DNA of 64,000 bases from contig NZ_CP012099.1 in NCBI RefSeq assembly GCF_001182785.1, positions 3,842,501 to 3,906,500 on the forward strand. The letters run 5' to 3'. The notes under the pieces were generated by a model. The model did no database searches. It was not told the DNA's origin and was given only the letters and a program-made list of their open reading frames with translations. Positions 47,997-56,974 of the stretch are shown piece by piece. The position numbers and the translations under genes are program-made. Numbering within the stretch: the first letter of the stretch is position 1; each line of letters opens with the position of its first letter. This DNA is from Bacillus thuringiensis (lineage in GTDB: Bacteria; Bacillota; Bacilli; Bacillales; Bacillaceae_G).

Positions 47997-48036
47997 ATAA
48001 AGTAAAACTTTAATCAGCCCCAAATGGTGAGATAAA
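47997..48036 (+). repeat. Mini bcr1-like element flanked by ATAAA
   Basis: ATAAA, then GTAAAACTTTAATCAG, a short CCCCAAATGGTGAG and ATAAA again. The left part equals the left end of the repeat at 4098 (one base differs) and the flanks are the same, but only 30 bp remain between them. Confidence 0.6.
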
Positions 48037-48146
48037 GATATTATTTTTAATTATTATACCATTATCTTAATTTTCAATCTATTGTAAATAAAAATGACAC
48101 ATTTTAGCTTTTCCTTACTGTAAACATTCAAAATAGACTTATAAAA

Positions 48147-48186
48147 TCAAAAAGACCTTTTTATATATAAAAAGGTCTTTTTTTAT
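48147..48186. terminator. Terminator after the RDD gene
   Basis: Stem AAAAAGACCTTTTTA / TAAAAAGGTCTTTTT next to the RDD stop codon. Confidence 0.85.
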
Positions 48187-48190
48187 TTTA

Positions 48191-48646
48191 TTATACAAGA
48201 CTTATTACTTTCGTTTTTGTAATTAAATCCTGAAAACCACAATTATCTTTGCGGAACAACATCATATATACGTTACATATTAATGGAATTCCTAATAGCA
48301 ATACGTTCGGTAATAACACTACAAAAAATCTTATAATTAATGTTTGCAACGTTAGCTTTTCACTCTTCAATGAAATTAATTTTATTCTCGTTACCTTTTT
48401 GCCAAGTGTAACACCGTTCCAAATAAAGGGTAACACAATAAAATATATCGCCATTAATATGAAAACTACTGCGAAATCATATCTAAAATCACCTAAGCTT
48501 ATATTAAAGCGCTTAAACATAGCACTATAGTTTCCGGTCATAATAGCTACTACTGCACCATACATAACCGAGATTAAAAACATGTCAATTAGGGAAGCAC
48601 CTATGCGATTCATTACAAGCGCTGGACGATGCATCTTTAACTTCAT
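48191..48646 (-). CDS. RDD-family membrane protein
   Basis: A 151-residue protein with three or four membrane helices. The RDD family mark is visible as RIGASLIDMF in helix 1 (Arg/Asp) and the WNGVTLGKKVTRIKLIS loop after helix 2. Some RDD proteins act as Na+/H+ antiporters in halophiles, but most have no known role. ATG after AAGGAG. Single gene. Confidence 0.85.
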   Translation of the reverse strand: MKLKMHRPALVMNRIGASLIDMFLISVMYGAVVAIMTGNYSAMFKRFNISLGDFRYDFAVVFILMAIYFIVLPFIWNGVTLGKKVTRIKLISLKSEKLTLQTLIIRFFVVLLPNVLLLGIPLICNVYMMLFRKDNCGFQDLITKTKVISLV

Positions 48647-48777
48647 TTTATGTCGACTCCTTCATATCCTTCTTTACCCGTCTCATCGTACCACTTCTAA
48701 AAAACATTGTAAACTAGCGTTTCTCTTACTTTTCTTGTACAATTTGTTACAATAGCATTATAAAGGAGGTTCCCATA

Positions 48778-49209
48778 TTGAAAAAATGGATAATCCTATT
48801 CGTCGCCTTCCTATTAACTGGTTGTGCAGGAAACACAAGTCACTTAACTTATACGGTTAACGATGAATACGAACTCATACGTACTTCTGGAAATGCATTT
48901 GAACTTTTCCCCTCGCAAGATGCTGTATATGCCACACAATACATCCCTGCAAAAATTACAGACATTGCTTGGGATGATAAATACATTATTGCAAAACAAA
49001 CTGAGGAAAAATCAGATCCAAATAACCCTGACGCAGCAATTGCAAATAAAAAAAGTGAACATTATTGGATTATTGACGTAAAGCACAATAAACGTTTCGG
49101 TCCCTACAATGAAAAGCAATTTAACGAACAAAAAGATGCGTTTAAAATTAAGGTGCCTTTTCAAAATGTAGATTCATACATAAAAGAAATAAAAAAACAG
49201 TCAGCATAA
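48778..49209 (+). CDS. Small lipoprotein, DUF3997-like
   Basis: A 143-residue lipoprotein with signal peptide and lipobox LTGC (Cys16). The body carries an ASP/ASN-rich middle and the FGPYNEKQFNEQKDAFKI segment that I associate with DUF3997 proteins of the B. cereus group (from memory). Function is unknown, and it is anchored to the outer face of the membrane. Start is TTG at 48778 with AAAGGAGGT at good distance. The terminator overlaps its stop codon. Confidence 0.78.
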   Translation: MKKWIILFVAFLLTGCAGNTSHLTYTVNDEYELIRTSGNAFELFPSQDAVYATQYIPAKITDIAWDDKYIIAKQTEEKSDPNNPDAAIANKKSEHYWIIDVKHNKRFGPYNEKQFNEQKDAFKIKVPFQNVDSYIKEIKKQSA

Positions 49210-49232
49210 TATTTGAGTGCTGACTGTTTTTC
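49191..49232. terminator. Terminator overlapping the stop codon of the DUF3997-like gene
   Basis: Stem AAAAACAGTCAGCA / TGCTGACTGTTTTT with an 11-base loop. Confidence 0.88.
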
Positions 49233-49253
49233 TTACATTATTTTAAAAACACC

Positions 49254-50018
49254 TTACTCCGAAAGTGAGATATTAAACGTTTGTGACTCTTTTACAACAT
49301 CTTGTGTTTCTGAATCTCCTGCAAGTAAATCATCAGTTGTAAACTGAATATCCTTTACCTTGTCTTTTCCATCGTCAAGTATTAAACCAATAATACCATC
49401 TCTTGTTTCACCAGGCTTATAGTCTTCTCTTGACACATTTTTTGTACCAACTAACGTATCTTCATCATATAAAAAGTTTTGAGTCGCTACTTTAAAATGT
49501 TGCTTACCATTAATCATAACATCACTCATAGAGAAAAATTGCATATTTTTATTCCCGCTATTCTCCACTTTATATGTAATCTCAACATAACGAATTGTAT
49601 TACTAATCTCTGTTCCACTTAGCGATGCATATAATTCTGCATCTTCTTGGCTTACTTTATCCCCTAATCTACGTTTTACTTCTTCAGGAGTTAGTGCCGT
49701 GTATACTTTCAATGTATTTTTTGCTTTTTCACTCATCTGTGATAAAGAGATTACTTTCACATCTTGTACGTGAATTTTCATTGGCGCTACTTCAAATGTT
49801 TGATTCACAGAGTGCATCTGCTCTAACTTGAAAGTACCCCATCCTGTTTCTTTCACTTTTTGTCCTACTTTTTTCAGCTCACGCCCACCATATTCTTTCG
49901 TTTCAGGAATAGATTCTTTCTTCTTCGGTTCAGCTTTCTTTTCTTCTTGATGGAAGCAACCACTTAACATAAGAAGAAAACTACATAAAACAAAAATACT
50001 TTTCCATGCTTTCATCAT
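49254..50018 (-). CDS. Lipoprotein with an immunoglobulin-like domain (DUF5068/DUF4352 type)
   Basis: A 254-residue lipoprotein: signal peptide, lipobox LSGC (Cys near 21), a Lys/Glu linker (about 25-45), and a beta-sandwich-like domain (about 75-240) with RYVEITYKVENSGNKNMQFF, a pattern shared by DUF4352 and DUF5068 proteins. Function is not known. Start at ATG 50018 seven bases after AGGAG; ten upstream codons are also open. The gene downstream of the DUF4184 gene on the same strand. Confidence 0.78.
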   Translation of the reverse strand: MMKAWKSIFVLCSFLLMLSGCFHQEEKKAEPKKKESIPETKEYGGRELKKVGQKVKETGWGTFKLEQMHSVNQTFEVAPMKIHVQDVKVISLSQMSEKAKNTLKVYTALTPEEVKRRLGDKVSQEDAELYASLSGTEISNTIRYVEITYKVENSGNKNMQFFSMSDVMINGKQHFKVATQNFLYDEDTLVGTKNVSREDYKPGETRDGIIGLILDDGKDKVKDIQFTTDDLLAGDSETQDVVKESQTFNISLSE

Positions 50019-50055
50019 TTCATTTCTCCTAACACTATCATTCATGAATATAAAA

Positions 50056-50784
50056 TTAGTCCCTTGCTTTGTAAACTATAGAAACAATGAAAAGTCCACA
50101 AAATGAACTTGTCAGTCCAGATACTATTATACCTCCAATTTGGAAAATATGAAAATAGGGATCTAGGAACGCATGCACGATAAATATAATAGTTGCCACA
50201 ACAATTACTGAAATCCAATACTTTCTTTTTTCCGAAGCTAAAATAAGATCTTTACCAATTCCATTTCTATACTTCCATAAAACGTATACTAATAATAGAA
50301 AACCAATACATGTACTTCCATGTTGCATATATTTATAAACAGGGATACCATACCATTCTCTTTGCAATAATGGTATTTTCATAACAAAATAGCCTGTCTT
50401 ATGAGTGAATGCATCCCAAACAACATGCGTTAACATACCGAATAATGCTGAATAACAAAATACAAAAAGATCCTCCCATGTATGAAGCCCCCATCTCTTG
50501 TCTATTGCATATGTATAGTAGCCAGCAAATGGTTTAGGTAAATGTGTTATAAAAGGCTTTTTTAAAACGTAATGATATATACATGCTAACAAGAAGACAA
50601 GTGGTAAATTTAAATACAAGAACCCAAGCCACGTATGCCCAATAACACCATACGGTCTAAAGTGTAAAAAATATTCAAAGTCAGGCGCCATACTACCTAA
50701 TATAAGAGCCGTTACTGACATATATTTAGAATGCTTTTTCGCCAAAGGAAGAACTGCTGCTGGATGTGCAAATGTAAACGGCAT
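50056..50784 (-). CDS. DUF4184 membrane protein
   Basis: A 242-residue protein with six to seven membrane helices and the DUF4184 features: MPFTFAHPAAVLPL at the start, GSMAPDFEYF near 30-39, FGMLTHVVWDAFTHKTGYF near 118-136. The family has conserved His/Asp residues like the S1P2 or YdjM-type hydrolases, so a metal-dependent lipid hydrolase is possible but not shown. It shares the strand with the lipoprotein gene downstream (gap of about 40 bp). ATG after AAGGAG. Confidence 0.85.
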   Translation of the reverse strand: MPFTFAHPAAVLPLAKKHSKYMSVTALILGSMAPDFEYFLHFRPYGVIGHTWLGFLYLNLPLVFLLACIYHYVLKKPFITHLPKPFAGYYTYAIDKRWGLHTWEDLFVFCYSALFGMLTHVVWDAFTHKTGYFVMKIPLLQREWYGIPVYKYMQHGSTCIGFLLLVYVLWKYRNGIGKDLILASEKRKYWISVIVVATIIFIVHAFLDPYFHIFQIGGIIVSGLTSSFCGLFIVSIVYKARD

Positions 50785-50933
50785 ACTTTAACTCCTTCTC
50801 ACATTTTCAATAGAATACCATCTATCATAACGAGAGAATAGATCTTCATGCAATATTTATTTTCACATTGGAATATGATAGTTTAAATGATATAATCCAC
50901 ATAAAATATTCAGAAAATAAGGAAGGGATTCAG

Positions 50934-50990
50934 GTGTCATTAACACTTGTATTTGCTGCCTTTTTAGATTCAAAATCCGTTATGAATTGA
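50934..50990 (+). CDS. Possible 18-residue upstream ORF of the ATPase gene
   Basis: GTG start with AAGGAAGGG six bases upstream, 18 codons, hydrophobic first half (MSLTLVFAAFL). Its stop codon TGA overlaps the GAGGT that serves as ribosome binding site for the next gene, a layout suited to coupled translation. It may be a leader peptide or chance. Confidence 0.35.
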   Translation: MSLTLVFAAFLDSKSVMN

Positions 50991-51000
50991 GGTTTATATA

Positions 51001-51726
51001 TTGATTGACGTACCCTTTTTACAAAATGTCACATTAAAAAAAGAAAATATCCCTAGTTTTTCCGCATATCCTTACTGCTTACCCGCTATCCGAACATTAC
51101 AATCACTAGCTTTCCATCCAAATGTAACATTCATTATTGGAGAAAACGGAACGGGTAAATCAACATTACTTGAAGGAATTGCAATTGCGTTAGGTTTTAA
51201 TGCAGAAGGTGGAACGAAGAATTTCCGCTTTAGCACAAACGATTCACATTCATCTTTACATGAATACCTTCGAATTTCAAAAAGTTTCAATACACCAAGC
51301 GACGGTTTCTTTCTTCGCGCTGAATCATTTTATAATGTCGCTTCTTATATTGATGAAATAGATGCTATAAAATCTTACGGCGGCGTTTCACTACACGAAC
51401 AATCTCACGGTGAATCATTCTTTTCCTTATTTATGAATCGTTTTTCAGGACAAGGTTTATACATTTTAGATGAGCCTGAGGCAGCTTTATCACCGATGAG
51501 ACAACTTTCCATGCTCATTCGAATGCACGAACTAGCTGAACAAGGTTCACAATTTGTTATTGCGACGCATTCTCCTATTTTAATGGCTTACCCTGAATCT
51601 ACTATATACTCTTTAACACAAGAGGGGATTCACGAATCCACATTAGAAGAAACTGAGCATTACCAAACGACGAAACTTTTCTTTGAAAATCGTGATCGAT
51701 TATTTCATCATCTATTTGAGTCATAA
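51001..51726 (+). CDS. Stand-alone AAA/ABC-type ATPase
   Basis: A 241-residue ATPase of the RecF/SMC-like class found as single predicted ATP-binding proteins in Bacillus. Walker A is GENGTGKST (about 48-56), Walker B is LYILDEPEAALSP (about 155-167), and the H-loop region is VIATHSPI. No transmembrane partner is nearby. Starts at TTG 51001 after GAGGT. Similar proteins occur with toxins, nucleases or alone. The 241-residue length is short for an SMC-type protein, so it probably acts alone as a dimer. Confidence 0.83.
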   Translation: MIDVPFLQNVTLKKENIPSFSAYPYCLPAIRTLQSLAFHPNVTFIIGENGTGKSTLLEGIAIALGFNAEGGTKNFRFSTNDSHSSLHEYLRISKSFNTPSDGFFLRAESFYNVASYIDEIDAIKSYGGVSLHEQSHGESFFSLFMNRFSGQGLYILDEPEAALSPMRQLSMLIRMHELAEQGSQFVIATHSPILMAYPESTIYSLTQEGIHESTLEETEHYQTTKLFFENRDRLFHHLFES

Positions 51727-51757
51727 AAAAAGAAGCAGCAATAGCTGCTTCTTTTTT
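51725..51757. terminator. Bidirectional terminator between the ATPase and thiolase genes
   Basis: Stem AAAAAGAAGCAGC / GCTGCTTCTTTTT. Confidence 0.9.
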
Positions 51758-52931
51758 ATAGTGCTTCTATAAATAAGGCAACCCCGATACCGCCACCGAC
51801 GCATAAAGAGGCAATTCCTTTTTCTAACCCACGTCTTTTTAATTCGTGAATTAAACTTACCGTAATACGAGCCCCTGTACAACCAATTGGATGCCCAAGT
51901 CCTACGCCACTACCGTTTACGTTCACTTTTTCACGGTCTAAACCTAACTCTTTCTCTACAGCTAAATATTGAGCCGCGAAAGCTTCATTAATTTCAAGTA
52001 AATCTGCATCTTCTAATGACCAATCCACTTTTTCTAAACCTTTACGAATTGCTGGTGCTGGTCCAATACCCATAATTTTCGGATCTACCCCAGCTACTGA
52101 ATATCCAACAATTCTAGCTAACGGTTGTAAACCTTTTTCTTTCGCTTTTTCTTCGCTCATTAATACTAGAACTGCACTCCCGTCATTAAGACCAGATGCG
52201 TTCCCTGCAGTTACTGATCCATCTTTACGGAATGCCGGCTTCAATCCAGCTAATTTCTCAGCTGTAATATCTGCACGTGGATGCTCATCCTTCGAAAATA
52301 CTACTTCTTTTCTACGTTCTTTTATTGTAATAGGAACAATTTGATTGTCAAAGTGTCCAGACTCGATTGCTTGTAGTGCTAGTGTATGACTACGAAGCGC
52401 AACTTCATCTTGTTCCTCTCTTGTAATTTCATATTGTTCAACTAAATTTTCCGCTGTTTCACCCATCATAATATGGTGAATCGGATCTTCTAACACTTCC
52501 CACACCGTATCACGAATTTCTCCGTGCTGTAGACGTTGTCCCCAGCGGTGCTGTTTCAATGCATAAGGGCTCGAACTCATCGCTTCTACTCCACCTGCAA
52601 CAACCACATCACTTACACCTAATTGGATTTGCATTGCAGCTGACATAATTGCTTGCATACCTGAAGAACATTGGCGTTGGATTGTATATCCCGTAACTGT
52701 GTCAGGAAATCCTGCCGCTAATGCAGCAGTTCTCGCCGTATTTGCTTCATCAGTTCTTTGAATACAATGACCTAAAATTACTTCATCAACTTCATGTGGT
52801 TCTACCCCGCCTCGTTTTACAGCTTCCTGAAGTACAGGAACAGCTAATTCTACTGGCGTTACATTTTTTAGCGCTCCTCCAAAAGTTCCAATTGGCGAAC
52901 GAACTGCAGCTGTAATAACAACATTATGCAT
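51756..52931 (-). CDS. Acetyl-CoA C-acetyltransferase (thiolase)
   Basis: Condenses two acetyl-CoA to acetoacetyl-CoA, or runs the last cleavage of fatty-acid oxidation, in the cytoplasm. The 391-residue protein has the nucleophile Cys88 (QRQCSSGMQ), His in [12 protein letters not shown] (about 348) and Cys in SLCVGGGIG (about 378). Length and motifs are those of a normal thiolase. It has its own promoter and terminator. It may supply acetoacetyl-CoA for the ketone-body or polyhydroxybutyrate metabolism suggested by the hydroxybutyrate dehydrogenase 4 kb away. Confidence 0.94.
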   Translation of the reverse strand: MHNVVITAAVRSPIGTFGGALKNVTPVELAVPVLQEAVKRGGVEPHEVDEVILGHCIQRTDEANTARTAALAAGFPDTVTGYTIQRQCSSGMQAIMSAAMQIQLGVSDVVVAGGVEAMSSSPYALKQHRWGQRLQHGEIRDTVWEVLEDPIHHIMMGETAENLVEQYEITREEQDEVALRSHTLALQAIESGHFDNQIVPITIKERRKEVVFSKDEHPRADITAEKLAGLKPAFRKDGSVTAGNASGLNDGSAVLVLMSEEKAKEKGLQPLARIVGYSVAGVDPKIMGIGPAPAIRKGLEKVDWSLEDADLLEINEAFAAQYLAVEKELGLDREKVNVNGSGVGLGHPIGCTGARITVSLIHELKRRGLEKGIASLCVGGGIGVALFIEAL

Positions 52932-53069
52932 TTTGTACTTGCCCCTCTCTTATGTACCCTAGTAAGTTTTTAGGTGAAATTCCATAAGATGTATATCTAC
53001 AACTATCATACTATAAACATACTAAAAAATCAAAATATTTCATATAATAAAAATAGAAGAATTAACCTT

Positions 53070-53519
53070 CTATTCTGTCAGCGCATATAAAAACTTTTGC
53101 AAAATTTTCTCTGTCGTTTCATTCAATTTTGGCAACTTATCTACTGGAAAATATTGAAGTTTCAACCCTTCATGATCGAGCTTTAATTCCCCGCTCACAT
53201 GATGTGCCTGATACAGATGAATGACATTGAAAATTTCATCGCCATTCGGATAACGGAAATATACTTCTTTTCCTGATAGAACACCAAGAAATTGCATTAT
53301 TTTTGCAGTTAACCCCGTTTCCTCAAATAACTCTCTACGTGCCGTTTCTTCTGTCGTTTCACCCAGTTCCATCGCCCCGCCAGGTACACCCCAATCATAT
53401 GTATCTGAACGATATTGAAGCAATACTTCTTGTTTATCATTTAATATAATGATTGCTGATCCTACGAGAATAAGCGGCCTTGTACCAACGACTTTGCGTA
53501 ACTCTTCAATATACCCCAT
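53070..53519 (-). CDS. Nudix hydrolase
   Basis: A 149-residue hydrolase of nucleotide diphosphate-linked compounds. The Nudix box is complete from GGAMELGETTEETARREL to FEETGLT (about 41-67). The first strands (LVGSAIIILNDKQEVLLQ) and the last (DKLPKLNE) match small MutT-like proteins. The substrate cannot be told from the sequence. ATG after AGGGGAAT. Confidence 0.87.
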   Translation of the reverse strand: MGYIEELRKVVGTRPLILVGSAIIILNDKQEVLLQYRSDTYDWGVPGGAMELGETTEETARRELFEETGLTAKIMQFLGVLSGKEVYFRYPNGDEIFNVIHLYQAHHVSGELKLDHEGLKLQYFPVDKLPKLNETTEKILQKFLYALTE

Positions 53520-53591
53520 ATGTAAATTCCCCTTTCCCTAACCTCCCTTATCATAACAAAATTTCTCTCTTTTTGTTCATGTAATTTTAAA

Positions 53592-53616
53592 GAAAAAAAG
53601 GAAGCTTTCGCCTCCG
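53592..53616 (-). terminator. Terminator after the 97-residue gene
   Basis: Minus-strand stem GGAGGC / GCTTCC with a GAAA tetraloop and a seven-base T-run. Its G-U pair is allowed only on the minus strand. Confidence 0.85.
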
Positions 53617-53627
53617 TTTTTTCATCT

Positions 53628-53921
53628 TTATTTCTTAAAACTTTCATATTTTACAGCTTCAAAAGCTTCCTCAATTTCATCATTACGATAATGGACATAT
53701 GTAAAACGACCCAATTCTACTAATCTCGCTATTTCCTGTAACGCTTTATGCTGCTCATATGTTTCTTTCAGCTTAATATGTACATAAAACTTCATTAAAG
53801 GATGTTCATATAAAGGTTCTCCCACCTCTACATATACATCTTCAACCCCTTGTACAACTCTTACATAACTCGCAAATTGATAAAGTGCTTCTCTGTCTGA
53901 AACGATTTTTAATGTATACAT
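53628..53921 (-). CDS. Conserved small protein, function unknown
   Basis: A 97-residue cytoplasmic protein with an alternating strand-helix pattern (MYTLKIVSDREALYQFASY, then VYVEVGE, then KFYVHIKLKETYEQHKALQEIARLV). It has no recognised domain. Good ribosome binding site AAGGGGGAG. It stands alone between the Nudix gene and the zincin-like gene, and reads away from the latter. Confidence 0.7.
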   Translation of the reverse strand: MYTLKIVSDREALYQFASYVRVVQGVEDVYVEVGEPLYEHPLMKFYVHIKLKETYEQHKALQEIARLVELGRFTYVHYRNDEIEEAFEAVKYESFKK

Positions 53922-54095
53922 ATATTCTCCCCCTTTCCTTTACTATATCAAAAAGACGACCACACCATGTTATAGAACTATGAAATTTTTTCGACTTGTC
54001 ATCTATATATTCAATAAAGAAGGCGTTTATCCATACATGACATCTTTTTCCCACATATATTATAGGAAGAACTTTTTTCATTTGAGGTGTTCCTT

Positions 54096-54713
54096 ATGGA
54101 TCCATACGTCAATATATGTATTTGTATTACTCCCGGCGCCGATATTTCTGATGACCGCATCGCAAAAGATTTAGCTGTTGCAGAATCAATTTGGCACCCC
54201 ATTACATTTCAAATTCAAGAAGTAATTGTATTAAATGAACTTTTCCGTTTTTTTGACCGTGAAATCAGTTATAAAAATTCCATTCAAAGTCAAGAAAAGT
54301 TGGCATCCTTTTTCCAAACATGTGTAAATGAAGCTCCTGAATGCGACCTTTATATTTGTTATATTGGCAGTGATTATTTCAAAGAAACAGCAGTAATTGC
54401 CTGCGCTTATTCTTTAGCAAAACAACAGCAACTTACTGGCTATATCGTTTTAACAAATTCGGCTGCCCCTATGAAAAATATATATACGCTCGCTCACGAA
54501 ATCGGTCATATTTTATTTACAAGACGTATTCATGGAAAACTTACTCATGCAGATCCTCATTCTCCAACCGGCTCGGAGCACCACCCTTCTCCAACAAATC
54601 TTATGTATCCGATAGTCCCTCGTCCAGAAAACGTTCATATTCATTCCTTATTAACAACAGAACAAAAAGCGCTCTCTTTACAAAGCTCTTTACTACAAAG
54701 AAAAAAACAGTAA
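54096..54713 (+). CDS. Zincin-like protein with an HExxH motif, not exported
   Basis: A 205-residue protein whose second half has AHEIGHILFTRR (HEIGH at about 140-144), then a HADPHS stretch and a downstream SPTNLMYP that could serve as the Met-turn, the typical order of a metzincin-like zinc protease. A third ligand could be the His near SGEHH or HADPHS. The first half is an unrelated alpha/beta segment, and there is no signal peptide. Start at ATG 54096, six bases after GAGGTG; a GTG at 54087 overlaps that site. The substrate is unknown. Confidence 0.75.
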   Translation: MDPYVNICICITPGADISDDRIAKDLAVAESIWHPITFQIQEVIVLNELFRFFDREISYKNSIQSQEKLASFFQTCVNEAPECDLYICYIGSDYFKETAVIACAYSLAKQQQLTGYIVLTNSAAPMKNIYTLAHEIGHILFTRRIHGKLTHADPHSPTGSEHHPSPTNLMYPIVPRPENVHIHSLLTTEQKALSLQSSLLQRKKQ

Positions 54714-54732
54714 CCTTCATGTTACTGTTTAA
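54703..54732. terminator. Terminator after the zincin-like gene
   Basis: Stem AAACAGTAAC / GTTACTGTTT with a six-base loop, overlapping the stop codon. Confidence 0.82.
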
Positions 54733-55028
54733 AACAACTTGTTCCAATCAACAAACCAAATCCCGGCTGCTAGAAATAAAAATAGACAACTAAATGTAAA
54801 TGTAATCCCTCTAAAAATCCCTATATAATATTTCTTTGGAAATAATTTTTTGTATATCCAGAGCAGCCCTTTTCCAATTAAACCGAAGAACAGAATATAA
54901 CCCGATGTGTCATCTAATAAAGTATCGAAATAGTCATCATGTACCTTTTTCGAAAAGGTAGTATAGAGCCCAAAAATCGTTAAACCTAAAAACACAATAG
55001 ACAATATACCTAGAAATATACTTTGCAT
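54729..55028 (-). CDS. Small membrane protein, function unknown
   Basis: A 99-residue protein with three helices (about 2-22, 42-60, 75-95) and a cytoplasmic loop of basic residues (LFPKKYYIG). It is the last gene of a minus-strand group with the two HAAS proteins and the PadR regulator, separated from them by about 55 bp. ATG after GGGGGG. No family recognised. Confidence 0.72.
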   Translation of the reverse strand: MQSIFLGILSIVFLGLTIFGLYTTFSKKVHDDYFDTLLDDTSGYILFFGLIGKGLLWIYKKLFPKKYYIGIFRGITFTFSCLFLFLAAGIWFVDWNKLF

Positions 55029-55084
55029 ATTCGTTCCCCCCTTGATAAAAAATTCAGTTCGTTCACTTCACTATTAGTATAAAA

Positions 55085-55846
55085 CTAGCTTACAGTTTTT
55101 TTCTCTTCATTTTTTAAAGACCATCTCATTAATACATATAAACTTCCGTACAGAAGTAAAGTCTCTAACATTCCCCAATATGGGTTTTGCTTCCCTAATT
55201 CTTTAAATACAAACATAATTAATAACGGTATGATAACAGCTAATATTCCAATCCATCCAAGTATGTACGCTTCACCAATTAGCAGTACTAATAAGATTAT
55301 TCCAGCTAGTATATAACTTTGCATTGTAGTTAATTGCAATACAGGTGTCCCGTACCATTTATTCATAAACATTAATAGTACTAGTAATAAAATTGGTAGC
55401 AAAGCTGCTACATAAATCATGCTAAATTCTTTTATTTTGCTCTTAAATGATGACATTTTAAAAGCAAATATAACGCCTGCAACAGTAACCATTAATATAA
55501 TTGGATATCCAATCAACTGCACATTCGTTAATACAAATTCATGATTAGAACTTTCAAATAAAATATTTGTAAGTAACCAATATCCGCCTATCCCAATTAT
55601 CATTCCTAAGACACTTTTTATACTCCCACCTTTATCCTTCTCCATCTCTTTAGCTAACTCTTCCGCATACTCTTTTGGTGAGTCACCAAATATGTCCCTT
55701 ACCGTCTTCCCCTTTTTTTCACCTTCTATTAAATGAAGCTCTGCATCTTCTAGAAAAGCATCCACATCTTCTTCTTTAATTCCCTTAGTTATTAAATATA
55801 CTTTCGTATCAATTAAAAACTTTTCTCCTTCTTTAGAAATCTTCAT
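55085..55846 (-). CDS. HAAS-domain membrane protein (copy B)
   Basis: A 253-residue protein with an N-terminal helical HAAS/DUF1700 domain (about 1-72, with GEKFLIDTKVYLITKGIKEE and IFGDSPKEYAEELAKEM) and six membrane helices after it. HAAS proteins are typically encoded behind a PadR regulator and are thought to be membrane sensors or anti-regulators. It is about 35% similar by eye to the next gene upstream (same start, same helix number), so the two are a duplicated pair. ATG after GGGGGAT. Cotranscribed with the PadR gene. Confidence 0.85.
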   Translation of the reverse strand: MKISKEGEKFLIDTKVYLITKGIKEEDVDAFLEDAELHLIEGEKKGKTVRDIFGDSPKEYAEELAKEMEKDKGGSIKSVLGMIIGIGGYWLLTNILFESSNHEFVLTNVQLIGYPIILMVTVAGVIFAFKMSSFKSKIKEFSMIYVAALLPILLLVLLMFMNKWYGTPVLQLTTMQSYILAGIILLVLLIGEAYILGWIGILAVIIPLLIMFVFKELGKQNPYWGMLETLLLYGSLYVLMRWSLKNEEKKTVS

Positions 55847-55858
55847 GATAATCCCCCT

Positions 55859-56626
55859 TTATTTAACCATTTCTCTTCTATTCGTCTTCATCATAATTTC
55901 AAGGAAAATCAAAATAAACAAACTTCCGTATAAACATATAATTTGAAATAGCATTGGCATAAGATCTTCCGATGTAAATGTTTTAAACAGTAACATAATA
56001 GAAAGTGGAATGATTAAATATAAGTTTTTAAACCATCCTTCAAAATATATATTTATAGCTACTGTGATGATAAAAATCCCACCAGCTAATATATAACTTT
56101 GGACTTCGGTGAATGTGAGCATTTTTGTAGGATATATCACATCTAATATCGTAACAGCTCCTAATAAAAACAATGGAGCAATCATAACTAAAGACCACAT
56201 GGAAAACCATGTTTTTGTAAAGCTTGTGACGAAGGCCATTTTGCGAAGTAGAAAATTAGGACCCATAACAACTAAAATCAATGAAAAACTGTAACCGATA
56301 CACTGCATAAGTGAAATCTGTAACATTCCATTATTCACTATTAAGATAGAAGCAATAATCCAAAACGATACGATATTCATTACTGTAAAACCAATTTGCT
56401 TCCACGTTTCCTGTCTATCTCTTTCCATCACTTTTACAATTTCATTTGCATATTCTTTCGGTGAGCTTCCGAAAATATCTTCTACACGCTTCCCCTCACT
56501 CTCACCTTCTATTAAATGCAATTCTGCATCTTCTAAAAAGTTTTCAATATCACTTTCTTTCACACTCTTTGCCGTCAAAAATAATCTCATATCTAACAAA
56601 AACTTTCGAGCTTCACTTGATAACAT
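55859..56626 (-). CDS. HAAS-domain membrane protein (copy A)
   Basis: A 255-residue protein with an N-terminal HAAS domain (about 1-70, with LDMRLFLTAKSVKESDIENFLEDAE and IFGSSPKEYANEIVKVM) and six membrane helices. Its start codon overlaps the PadR stop codon by one base (TAATG), so the two are translationally coupled. Twelve bases separate it from copy B. The pairing of a PadR repressor with HAAS proteins suggests that the membrane protein modulates the repressor or a partner transporter; the target is not visible. Confidence 0.85.
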   Translation of the reverse strand: MLSSEARKFLLDMRLFLTAKSVKESDIENFLEDAELHLIEGESEGKRVEDIFGSSPKEYANEIVKVMERDRQETWKQIGFTVMNIVSFWIIASILIVNNGMLQISLMQCIGYSFSLILVVMGPNFLLRKMAFVTSFTKTWFSMWSLVMIAPLFLLGAVTILDVIYPTKMLTFTEVQSYILAGGIFIITVAINIYFEGWFKNLYLIIPLSIMLLFKTFTSEDLMPMLFQIICLYGSLFILIFLEIMMKTNRREMVK

Positions 56627-56958
56627 TATTTTCTCCTTCCCTTCCCTTCAAGTAGACGTTCTACACTACTTTGCATCGCTTCCCAGCGATCCATAAATTC
56701 ATCAAGTGCTTCCTCGCCTTTTTCTGTTAATGTATAATATTTTCTCTTTGGACCAGATGGCGATTCCTTCATTACGCTTGTTATTAGTCCTTCTTTTTGC
56801 ATTCGTATTAATAACGGATAAATACTTCCCTCACTCGCCATTGTAAAACCATACTTTGCTAGCTTTTCACTCATTTCATAACCGTATATTTCGCCTTCAG
56901 AAATAATAGCAAGTAAGCATCCTTCTAAAATCCCTTTCAACATTTGACTTGTCGACAT
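56626..56958 (-). CDS. PadR-family regulator of the HAAS operon
   Basis: A 110-residue short-type PadR repressor: winged helix at about 8-85 (ILEGCLLAIISEGEIYGYEM, then SIYPLLIRMQKEGLI and the wing KRKYYTLTEKG) and one C-terminal dimerisation helix. Its small size is typical of the regulators that control neighbouring HAAS and transporter genes. Three identical-spacing palindromes directly upstream (56975-57058) are its likely own binding sites, giving autorepression. ATG after AGGAGG. Confidence 0.92.
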   Translation of the reverse strand: MSTSQMLKGILEGCLLAIISEGEIYGYEMSEKLAKYGFTMASEGSIYPLLIRMQKEGLITSVMKESPSGPKRKYYTLTEKGEEALDEFMDRWEAMQSSVERLLEGKGRRK

Positions 56959-56974
56959 AATTCAAATCCTCCTA

